A stretch of 64,000 bases of DNA from Mangifera indica. Taxonomy: Eukaryota; Streptophyta; Magnoliopsida; Sapindales; Anacardiaceae. The notes under the pieces were generated by a model. That model searched no databases and was not told the DNA's origin. It saw only the letters and a list, made by a program, of their open reading frames with translations. The stretch's first letter is position 1. Every line of letters starts with the position of its first letter. Shown here piece after piece: positions 1-9,317 of this stretch. The position numbers and the translations under genes are program-made. The stretch is taken from NCBI RefSeq assembly GCF_011075055.1, contig NW_025401132.1, positions 1 through 64,000 on the forward strand. The letters are read 5' to 3'.

Positions 1-251
1 TTTCCTAAAAGAAATGAGTAATACATTTAATTGTTAATAAAAAATTATATCAATAATGATTTTATACATATATATAAAATAAAAAAAGATTATATGGTTT
101 GGTTCAATTTGAAAATCATCCAAACTATAAACTTTGTGATTAAATTTTTTTTTTTTAAAATTAAACAACACAAACTACACCTTTATATAAACCAAACTAA
201 ACAATAATTTTTAATGGTTTCATTCTGATTTTACAATTTGAAATATATTAT
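1..251. other. AT-rich intergenic DNA
   Basis: No coding capacity or recognisable element is visible. The stretch is AT-rich with short A and T runs and ends at the terminal repeat of the element that begins at 252. Confidence 0.6.
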
Positions 252-944
252 GGCCAAAAGACTTATTCTCACTCAAGGTATAGTGAAAACTTAAACTCAT
301 ACCCATGAACTTTAAAAAACCTAAATATCCATTCATAATCTAATTTCTGTTAGAATTAAAAATAAACTTATTATTTTATTAGAAATATTAAAAAAAATAT
401 ATATTTTATTATATTTCTTCTCAGGTTTTAAAAATTCACATTTTACCTCAACTTTAACTTTTCCAATTGTGAAAAATGACAACCCCCCTAAATCTCTGAG
501 TTTTGTTCTTCCTCTTCAGCGACAATCTAGCTACGACAACTCATCTCCAGCGATCATTCAGCTATGATGACTCATCTTTAACAACTGTCTCTTCATCTCC
601 GTCGATGAAGAGATGGTTGCCGAAGATAAGTTGTTGTAGTTGGATGGTCATCATAGTCGAAGAGGACGAACGAAACTTAGGGATTCGAGAGAGGGGGGAA
701 TATCACTTCTCAAAATTAGAAAGTTTGAAATTAAGGTGAAATTATTAATTTTCAAAATTTAAAAGAGAAAAATATAATAAAATTATATATTTTTTAATAT
801 TTTTGATAAAATAACGATTTTGTTTTTTAATTATAGTAAAAAATTCTAATAAAAATTAGATAATAAATAAATAATTAAATTTAAAAAATTAATAAATATA
901 AATTTAAGATTTCACCGTACCTCGGTGGGAATAGTCTTTTGGCC
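252..944. mobile_element. Non-autonomous Mutator-like TIR element (MULE-MITE), 693 bp
   Basis: The left end begins ggccaaaagact. The reverse complement of the right end begins ggccaaaagactattccc, and similarity between the two ends continues, with gaps, for roughly 100 bp. The flanking 9-mers atatattat (243-251) and ttaaattat (945-953) agree at 7 of 9 positions, consistent with an old 9-bp target-site duplication of the Mutator superfamily. The core (about 480-720) is less AT-rich, has no transposase, and its open frame has no recognisable protein. Partial relatives lie at 8420-8669 and 33794-33915. Family assignment is inferred from the long TIRs and duplication length. Confidence 0.65.
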
Positions 945-1741
945 TTAAATTATACACGCCTATTTCAATATTAGGAAGTTACCTGATTTAATTGGTGGAA
1001 TAAACAGGCGTTGGCTGGTGAGTCTTTTACTTTCTAGGAAGGGAAAGGGCATGGGTAAGGCTTTGATATGACGGGAGAACCTTCCCTTTAATAATTTTGT
1101 GTGTATTTTACCTATCTTTCTAACGTATTCAATACACTAGAAAGGTGAGGTAGGTACGCGTAGGTCCATCACAATTTAATTCAATCATATACATTTATGT
1201 TTCCAAACTTAGGAATACTATAAATATATATATATTTTTGTATAATTTATATATATAAATAAAATATTATCATATAATTAAATATTTTTTATTTTTAATA
1301 TAATAGTAATAATAATAATAGCCTTGTTCTTGTTTTCTTTCAATTTGTGAGAAACGTTCAATCCTGCCATAATTAAATACATTATTTGTATGTTTAGCCA
1401 TATCAGAGTCTTTGCCCAATGTCTGCCTGCCAATAGAAACCATATGATATAAATTTATAGGTGTATCATATATTGTTATATAAATAAATAATTTTAAATT
1501 AAGAATATAATATTATTTAATTATATAATAATATGTTATTTATATAATCAATTAAATTTTTAAAAACTATATAGATAATGTTACTATATATATTTCTTCT
1601 GTCAATGTCTATCCAGTTTGATTAAATTCTGCTCATTTTTCATACCACCAATTAAAAAAATAAATCCACAACATATTTATTTTTATTTTATATGTAACAT
1701 CCTATGGACCAAATCGTGTGAATAAGATTTGAGTTGGGCTG
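945..1741. other. AT-rich intergenic DNA without genes
   Basis: The stretch contains AT-rich runs and short ATT/TAA repeats (for example 1291-1320) and no supported gene. Segments around 1450-1590 are weakly self-complementary and may be degraded MITEs, but no clear ends or target duplications could be set. Confidence 0.5.
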
Positions 1742-2075
1742 AGATGGGCTTAACTGATTGACCCTGTCATGACAAGTTTTTTAGCCGCTTAAACTCGAGT
1801 TCGGTTTGATTTTATATAATAAAATTCGAGTTCAAGCTCATAAAAGTTAAGCTCAAACTCGATTTGAATTTGACTTTGCTTGTTTTTAATTCGAGCTTTT
1901 AATTAGTTCGTTATTAAAACGATATCGTTTTAATATATATTGGTCAAAATGATGTCATTTTGTATCAAAATTTTTAATTCACAAATTTGACTAATAACTC
2001 GAGCTTGAGCTTGAGTGAGCTTGCATAGGGCTGCCTTGCTCAAATTGAGCTCAAGCTCAAATAGACTCAGTTCGA
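1742..2075. repeat. Dispersed TCGAG/GAGCT-rich repeat, copy 1
   Basis: The motifs ctcgagtt, ttcgagttcaagctc, gagcttgagcttgagtgagctt and gctcaaattgagctcaagct recur on both strands. The same vocabulary appears at 6122-6332, 35100-35295 and 49500-49698, indicating one dispersed non-coding repeat family. No TIRs or target duplications could be placed, so the transposon class is unknown. This copy ends about 100 bp upstream of the MRPL47 transcribed region. Confidence 0.5.
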
Positions 2076-2164
2076 ATCTAGCCTTACCTGTGTGATCCAT
2101 CTTATTCAGCTCGGTTGCAATTCGGTCTTCCCAAATTCAGGTTAATGTTGGGCTTTTTTTTTTT

Positions 2165-2451
2165 GAATTGGATCGTAGTCAATGCAATACATGAGCCCAC
2201 TTTCCGATCTAAAACCTCCGTTCAGTTCACTCCAATCTGACGCCGGAATCAAAAACCCAGAGTCTCTTTCTGTGGTATTTACTTCTAACATTTTTATCTG
2301 CGCCATTACTCATTGCCGTCTTCAGGTCCGTTTCATTCTGCGTTCATTTTATTATTATTTTTCCTTTCCCGTTCATCTATATGCTGTAACTATCATGCTC
2401 TGTTATTTTTTGTTTTGGTTCCTTTTGTTTGCGAACAGTGGAATCGCAGTG
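2165..2451 (+). promoter_or_regulatory. Probable 5' leader of MRPL47 with a 5'UTR intron
   Basis: A plausible donor cag|gtccgt at about 2325 is followed by a pyrimidine-rich stretch and acceptors gaacag (about 2440) and tcgcag (about 2450), directly before the ATG at 2452. Reading continues in frame upstream of that ATG as far as 2182, but the extension has no resemblance to the uL29m family and spans the likely intron. It is therefore treated as untranslated. The leader exon itself is not proven. Confidence 0.4.
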
Positions 2452-4849
2452 ATGTTTATGACCAGATTTTTTGGGCGTTCGTTCCTGGCTGCTGCAAAAT
2501 CAGAGTCATCTGCAGCTTCTGGAGCTGCTGCTACGATGGCTACGTCAGGGCACAACCCTCTTGAGGAGCTTTTTGAGAAAGATAGAACTCTTGATGATCA
2601 AAAACCTGTTTATGGTACAACCACTTATCTTCTTATTGTTCCTTATTGCTCGTTTGCTTATGCCTCCGCTGTTGTTATTCTTTGCTCTGATTTAAGAGGT
2701 CATGACATCATTTCTTATAATAATTTGGAGTTCATAGAACACAAACTAGGTCCAAGGAGAAAACGTGGCCTAACAACTCACTGCTTTTACAACCACGGCC
2801 GCAAAACTCATTGAAGAACACAAATTTGTGTTGCATGTTTAGTTTCTCTCTGAAATTGAAGCTGTAGAAAGTCTGTGTGGCATAAATTTCTTGTGGATTA
2901 TAACTGAACTTTTTGTTGTTCTCCATCTTTCTGTCTTCCACGAAATTGATGTTTTACTGATCATTTTTACCAAATTCCTTCTATTTTTAAGCTATCATCT
3001 TTCACTAAATATTTTTTTGCAAGTGCATTTTTTTCTCTTAGAACCTTAGACACTTCTCTGTTTCGAAGACCAATTAAGATCCAAAAGCCAAAATGTCTGC
3101 CAGCTCTCTGTCTATCTATGGGATGCAGAATACTTACTAGGACTAAGGCTTCACAATTACTAGCTAATATTTAAATAATTATGTTAGAATTGTAGCACTA
3201 TTATTTGGTCTTTTCCTATGAGCTTAATTATTTGGGATTTAGGGTGTTCCAGCATTGTGTTAAAGTTAAAGCTAATTTCACTATAAGGCCTGCTGTCCAA
3301 GTCCTAAAATCCCCTTTGTTCCCTTTGTAAAATTAAGCAACAGTTTGCCTGTTTGGAAGCACATGTGTGTCTTTGTGTATGTGGATCTGCATGATTCTGC
3401 CTACACTATTGTTGGGTCATTTCCTGTAAGCTTGACTTTTGGGATTAATGGAGTTTAACAAATTCTCTTATTTACGCTGCGATGTGGTGACAATAAAGAT
3501 CAGAGTTATAAATTTGTGAGCTTTTTTTTCAGTATCATATGCATCTTGCAAAATAATAGCTCCATATTTATCAATTTTTTGTTTTAGAGAACACATGAAG
3601 TAGTTAGTATCTGAGTGTCAATTTAGTTCTGTTCTCAAGTTTATCTATTTGCATGTGAGATCATTTTGCACATCCATCTTATAATTATTGTCTGAAAGAT
3701 TTTTTAATCAAAGGTATACAGTAGAGATCCTTTCTCAAAAGATTACTGGTCTCAGGTCGAAGTTGGAAAGCTTCTGAACTGCGCTTGAAGTCTTGGGATG
3801 ATCTTCATAAGCTATGGTATGTTCTGTTAAAGGAGAAAAACATGCTGATGACTCAGCGCCAGATGCTTCATGCCCAGAACCTACAATTTCCCAATCCAGA
3901 GCGCCTTCCCAAGGTATAAGTGATTTTCTTTGTCCTTTTATATTAGACATAGTCAGAATTATTGCTAGTAGCTTTGGTTAAGCACACTCTGGTTTTTTAT
4001 AATATGGAAAAATAAAATATTTCATAGTCAACCTAAGGCATCAGTAACACAAGTGTGCTATGATTTGCCATTTTCTAGAATATCTTTGAGTAAACTCCTC
4101 TGTGAATGAAGAAAAGAAATTTGGATGACATGAAGAAGGGTGTTTTATCTTTTACAGACTGCTGACTTGTATTGCTGCCAGTTAGTGTGAATGAAATAAC
4201 AAATTTTTGTTTAGAAATTATGTATGCATAGGTTCCTGTAGAATGTTTAGTGGAACAATAGCCTAATTGTATAATGAAATTAAACGTCTTTGCATTTTCT
4301 GCACTGAAAGATGCCCTTCATGAGTTAAGCATTGTGGCATTTCTCTTTGATCTGGAGTGTAGTTAAGCACCTTGACTGTCACACGATTTGGAAGGGTGGT
4401 TTAATCATTGGGATGGAGTCAATAGACCTTAAATTGTATGTGTTAAAGATTGTCCTGAAGGCTGAACTGGTTGGGAATTCATGCTTTACCAGAGAGACTT
4501 TTGAATACAAAAGTTGTGATATTGTAATTCATGCTCTCCAAGTTGGTGGAATCAAGATACTTTGGTGATATTTTTACTTGGATTTTTTTTCTTCAATAAT
4601 TTTTAATAGTTTTAATCATGCACTTTCTAGTTGTTTTTTGCTTCAGTTTGTTATAATGTGTCCAAGATTCCTCCTTTGCTTCCTTCTTCCTGAATCGACA
4701 TTGCTAACAAGATTCTGGTTGTTATTCATAATGCAATTCAGGTGAGGAAGTCAATGTGCCGTATCAAACATGTACTCACAGAAAGAGCAATTGAAGAGCC
4801 AGATCCTAGGAGATCCGCTGAGATGAAGAGGATGATTAATGCTTTGTGA
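2452..4849 (+). CDS. MRPL47: Mitochondrial large-subunit ribosomal protein L47 (uL29m)
   Basis: Three coding exons, 2452-2614, 3756-3913 and 4742-4849, join in frame to 142 aa with GT-AG introns. The product begins [15 protein letters not shown], an Arg/Ser/Ala-rich and acid-poor N-terminus of mitochondrial presequence type. It continues with [65 protein letters not shown] and [22 protein letters not shown]. This is the MRP-L47/uL29 core seen in other plants at nearly the same length (about 144 aa). The protein is a structural component of the mitoribosome large subunit near the exit tunnel. The first ATG giving a presequence was chosen. One Val is missing next to the first splice junction (KPVYGR rather than KPVVYGR, from memory of the Arabidopsis protein). 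All exons look intact. Confidence 0.92.
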
Positions 4850-6121
4850 TGTTTCCCAACTTAATATCATTTGTTTGTAAGGCAGATTACATTTTTTTGG
4901 TAATATGTGATAGTGCCTATTTTCCTGGTTGCAAGAATACAGACAGGTGGTTTACAATTTGTTCACTGCTTGTTACAAATTTGTAGAAGATTCTTTTGGG
5001 TTGTGCTATGACTGCTGGAATATGCTATTATGGTAGAGACATAATTTGAATCTTATTATTTCTCCAAGTAACAATTGAAAGTCTTGTATGGTTTAGAACA
5101 ATTTGTGACGTATAATTTGGAGGGAGCATAGGAAAAATATATCTGGAGTATATCTGAATGGATGTACTGCACAGATCTGTTGAATTGAACAATGCCGGGG
5201 ATAGCGGCATATCCTGTCTAGTAATGCAGTAATGCCAGGGAGAGGTATGGATCCGTGTGTGTTGATTAAAGTGAATTGATTCTTGCATCACATGTCCTAC
5301 AAGTACTTCATTCATTCACAAACAGTCACGTGTGTGCCATTTTCAGAGCCTTACTATATTGTTTATATTTATAATTTCTTCTCACTTTCTACCTCCTCAA
5401 CACCATATAGTAGGAGTCTTGGCAGTATATGCAATATTCAAACGTTCTGAAGTTTATTTTTGATAGGGCAGGGTTGAAATGTACATAAATACTTAAATAC
5501 TGTTTGTTATTGTTTTGTCTCATTTTGCTCCCTATAGTTGCTGTCAAAAGTGATAATACAGGCTGCAGCAGGGCAGGACATGGTCGACTTTATTATGGCC
5601 CTGAAAGGAATCAATTCAAATCATGTTTCAGTTGGCCTCACCAGCAGTCGATTATGATGTTGCTGATAAATGGAGAAGGGGGGCCGAGAATACTGCTGCT
5701 TCACACACACGTGAGATAAAATAGTAAGTATCTCTTCTTGGTATTATTACATAAATACATAAATTACCAGAAGATGGAGACAAACAAACTTATTTAGAGA
5801 ATCATCTTTCTGTGGAGGGAGGCAGAGTTTAGCCTGTCTTTTAAGTATTAAAGCATCAAACTTTCAACATTGGGAGCCCCGCCGTGTCTGCAAGTTAAGA
5901 CCATGATTAGGATACTGATATAACCTGTCATTTTCAGAGTACTCGGCCTTTACTATTTCGCAGAGAGCCAGAGATTTAGCCCACCACAAGCCACTCTGTC
6001 GCGAAAGTGACTAGCCGTTTTCATCTCAAAGTTGGGTCCAATACCTTATTGGTGGGTTCTAATTGTTCTAACAGGATCGGATGATCTTTATAGCTCAGTG
6101 ATACTTTTGCTGTCATTTTGA
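4850..6121. other. MRPL47 3' flank and unassigned low-copy DNA
   Basis: The first few hundred bases are probably 3'UTR. Around 5500-6080 the composition is less AT-rich and short open stretches occur in several frames (such as 5504-5719), but no frame gives a recognisable protein and frame breaks are frequent. It may hold a decayed gene fragment. Nothing can be named. Confidence 0.4.
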
Positions 6122-6332
6122 TGGGTATATTCGAATTGAATTAAATTTGAATTTAATCAAATTCAAACTCAGTTTAGTTACTGTTAAAACATGCTCGAAT
6201 CCGAGTTTAAGCTCTGGTTCAACAAACCATAAAATTTAATATTCAAATTCAATTTACTCACGAGTCGAGCTGCTCGCGAGCTTGGTTCGAATAAACTCAA
6301 CGAGCCCTCAAACGAGTTTGTTCAAAGTTAAT
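6122..6332. repeat. Dispersed TCGAG/GAGCT-rich repeat, copy 2
   Basis: This copy has the vocabulary of copy 1 (ctcgaatccgag, cgagtcgagctgctcgcgagctt, ttcgaataaactcaacgag). It contains no coding potential. Boundaries are approximate. Confidence 0.5.
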
Positions 6333-7344
6333 GTGTTTTTGCTTTCTTTTCAATAATTTAGAACTAAATTAAACTATAATAACTAATTTAATAAAATTGA
6401 ATTACATAAATATTATTATTTTAATTAAAAATCATTAAACCAAAAAAAATATTTCTCATTCATAGAATCCCAACTAGTTTATTTGGAAATCCAAGAAGCA
6501 GTCATGGAATATGGACTAAAACAATCTTCACAAACATATTTTTACCTTGTTTTTGTTCCCTACTTATTTCTAAAGTCCAGTTTACAAAATATTTATATAT
6601 ATAACACTTTCATTTATTTATTATAATTTCATTATCATAATAATAATTAAACGGAGGGGTTGAGGAGAGGATGAGAAAATGAAAGAGAGAAAATTATTTT
6701 TTACAAATTGAGGACAAAAATATCTCGTAATCCCTTAACAGGGAATGGGGCAATGGAGATGTGGTGGGGATGTGTCCCGACTTATGATGATGAGAATGAG
6801 AATCGCTATCTCTACCCTGTCCCTCCCCATTATCATCTTCATAGATGAAGATTGTTTTTGTAATTGCCCACTCATATATTTTTTTTTTTAAAATTTAGAT
6901 TGATAAATTTATTAATTTTAATTTGGCCTTATCAGTCGTTGTATATATATACTTTGATTGTTTTAATGATAAGTGTGTGATACAATTTTAACTCAATTCT
7001 TCTCACGGTTTTAGAGTGGACGAGGGCATGCATATTTCTTCCGAATTGTTAATTTCTTGTTCTTGTGAGATCTCGAACTGATAAACTTGTTAAATCATAG
7101 ATTATTAGTACACTTTCTAAAGATACTCTAAGTAATGTTGTTAGGTGTAACATCTCCTCTAGTTGGGTTTTTTCAGTAAGTAATTTTTATAAGGTCTTAC
7201 AAGTGTGACAAAAATTTGAATTCAAATATTTTATTTGAAAGTTTTAATACTCTATTAATTTTATTAATCTTTGTTTTTACTTAAAATAAGAGTATCTTAA
7301 CTCTTTAAGTCAACCATTAACTGAAAAACATCTCAAGTATGGAA
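6333..7344. other. AT-rich intergenic DNA without genes
   Basis: No supported gene is present. A G-rich then C-rich stretch near 6650-6840 (ggggatgtgtccc, ctgtccctccccattatc) suggests a degraded element, but ends could not be defined. Confidence 0.45.
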
Positions 7345-7770
7345 CTCCTTGCAGAGGATTTCTTACAAAGCTCTATATCTTAGGAGTTTGATGTACTGGC
7401 TCAATTACAAACTACAGAAAAGTCACCAAACCTCTTGCTGAATATCTTCATATGTTTAAAGGTGTATGAGATCAACTTAAATGCAAATGGGAAAACCGGC
7501 TACTCTGAACAAACAAAAATTTGTCTGCTTGTGTTCTTGGATGAAGAGTATGAATCATTTCGTACTTCAATGTATAAGTCGCCCATCCCTTCCTATCAGA
7601 ATGTCCTTAACTTCATGGGTATAATCAAGCTTTTTAAACTCAGACAAGTCGTGGCAATGGCTATCAATCAAGGTCCTGGTCGAGGACAAGGATCCCACAA
7701 CTATTTTTTTAACTTTCTGAAAGTATTTTGGCATGAGAAAACAAACTTCACTCCTTCATCAAAGTAAAAA
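7345..7770 (+). pseudogene. Copia-type gag (UBN2-like) fragment
   Basis: The open frame from 7435 reads LNIFICLKVYEINLNANGK, then LVFLDEEYESFRTSMYKSPIPSYQNVLNFM, followed by a basic, Gly/Arg/Gln-rich tail (INQGPGRGQGSHN). In plant Ty1/Copia gag proteins (UBN2 family) the corresponding region carries the YLQKFK...CDQL segment, then GLxxEYESFRTSM...PIPSYxxLxxxL, then a Gly-rich stretch before the zinc knuckle. Here a C-to-Y change, an in-frame stop just upstream of 7435, and the lack of protease, integrase and reverse transcriptase show an isolated relic. No LTRs were located around it. Confidence 0.6.
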
Positions 7771-8419
7771 TCTTTGTATTTATAGAAGCAGACGAAGGAA
7801 GATTGAATAATTACATAACTGAAAGTTGATAAAGAGATTTGTTGATCATGCTTATTTTGATAAAATCAGAGATTGATAGAATGTTCCTGAGTGGAAATAA
7901 TTAGAATTGTAAAACTTATTCTTACCCAATTTTTTTAATAGAATAATTTTTTACTTTTAATTTTAATCGATATATATTTAATCATTATATACTATTTAAT
8001 AAGTAATCTCTTATTATATGGTGGTTAGATGTTCACCAGATGAAACGTCCGTTTTTTAAAGGAAATTTTAGGGGCAATGGTGAAAATAAAATTGAAGGAA
8101 AAAAAGTAATACTTAATTGCTTATTGAAGAATACCATCGATTGAACAAACTAATCTTCGTTGATTTCAAAAGGGTTGACAAAAACGAGAAATCATTTTTA
8201 TCACTTAAAGATTTGGTCTCGTCGTCAATTCATTCTCATTGTTGCTTCGGTTTCATCATTACTCAAAGATTCGGTCACATTGTCGCTTAACGAAGAAGAT
8301 TTTTTGTCTAAGTCGATTCATTATCTTCGTCTATATGAAATTTTATCTTATTCAATGAGGATGAGACTGGAAGAAAGGAGAGGGATGGTTAAAGGCTGTT
8401 AGTTGTTAAAAAGGGAGAA
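7771..8419. other. AT-rich DNA, probable left part of a decayed MULE-MITE
   Basis: No supported gene is present. The region 8160-8400 reads openly in one frame but is Leu/Ser-rich without family resemblance. It sits where the core of the 252-944 type element would lie relative to the right end at 8669. No left terminal repeat was found. Confidence 0.4.
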
Positions 8420-8669
8420 ATTATTTGAAAAATGGAAACCTCTGATGTGGAAATATAATTTTTCAAAGTTTAATCATAGGAAAATTATTAATTTTTTAAG
8501 TTAAAGAGAAAAAATGATATAATTTTTTAGAATTTTAGAATTTAGTAATTAAATAATGATTTTATTTTTATTCTTAATAAAAAAATTTAACGTAATTTTA
8601 TTTATAAATAGATATTTAAATTATTTAACTATTTAAGCGATATCTTGGGTTGGAGAAAGTCGTTTGGCC
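8420..8669. mobile_element. Right half of a 252-944-type MULE-MITE
   Basis: The sequence ends in agtcgtttggcc. Read backwards it parallels the right end of the element at 252-944, including the internal stretches gaaattattaatttt and the run of AT-rich blocks that follow. The matching left terminus is absent, so this copy is truncated. Confidence 0.5.
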
Positions 8670-9194
8670 TTGTAATAACAACAAAATTCCCAGACACCAC
8701 TTAAATTAAAAACTCAAAAAGTCAAATACGCTGTGATCAGTCAACGTTCATGCAGTCAGTTCACTTGTGTTGTGTCACATTTCCCGTGAAATCATTTCAC
8801 TATAACTCACCGTAAGGTCGCTCTATCATTTCCCTGTGTGCCCAAATTGCCCAACTGCCCAGCTCTTTCCCGTTTCTGCCTACCAAGTAACCAAGTACAT
8901 CGTTCCTTTTGCTGTCTCTCTCTCTTCGATTCCTCTTTGATTTTACTCTCTCTCTAGATCGACGGCTTGAATTCCAAATCTTTTTCTTAATCTCGATCAC
9001 GATTTCACGATCTGACCTTCAATTAGATCTGTGTAGAGGAATTCTACTGAACCAAAACCTGAAATTTGGGATTTCAATTAGTTTTTTTTTTTTGTGGTGA
9101 GGGTTGGCTAGGGTTTTTGATTTGGGTCCGGTAGGATCTAGAGTAAATTAGGGAGAGGGCTATTTTGGGAAAAAAATTTGAGGGGAGTGAATTG
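8670..9194 (+). promoter_or_regulatory. Upstream region and CT-rich 5' leader of SUO copy A
   Basis: A pyrimidine-rich block (ctgtctctctctctt at about 8912 and ctctctctctaga near 8945) lies about 280 bp before the coding start. Copy B has the same arrangement near 19111-19170. CT-rich stretches like these are typical of plant transcription start regions and leaders. No convincing TATA box was singled out. Confidence 0.4.
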
Positions 9195-9317
9195 ATGGTA
9201 GTCGTTTTAGGACAAAATGCAAAGGTATTATGTGTATGCATGGCTGGAAGACAGGTGAAGAGGAGAGCAAACGGGCGGGTCGGCACATGTGGACTGTCCC
9301 ATCACGTGCGAGCATAG
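9195..9317 (+). CDS. Overlapping upstream ORF of SUO copy A (40 codons)
   Basis: An ATG 41 nt before the main start opens a 40-codon frame that overlaps the main coding sequence in another frame and ends at TAG 9315-9317. The peptide starts MVVVLGQNAKVLCVC. Copy B has MVLVLGQNARVSCVC at the same place. Among the first 15 codons the differences are three synonymous, two conservative (V/L, K/R) and one radical (L/S). A second short frame, MQRYYVYAWLEDR at 9217-9258, also has a counterpart in copy B. Translation has not been shown; a role in repressing the main ORF is inference from position. Confidence 0.45.
   Translation: MVVVLGQNAKVLCVCMAGRQVKRRANGRVGTCGLSHHVRA

Noticed and set aside
2182..2814. 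A 210-codon open frame covering MRPL47 exon 1
   Set aside because: Its middle is the real exon 1 in frame, but the upstream part has no family resemblance and crosses a likely 5'UTR intron, and the part after 2614 is intron 1.
5504..6080. A possible unannotated exon cluster after MRPL47
   Set aside because: Short open stretches occur in several frames without a consistent frame, splice pattern or recognised family. Left as unassigned.
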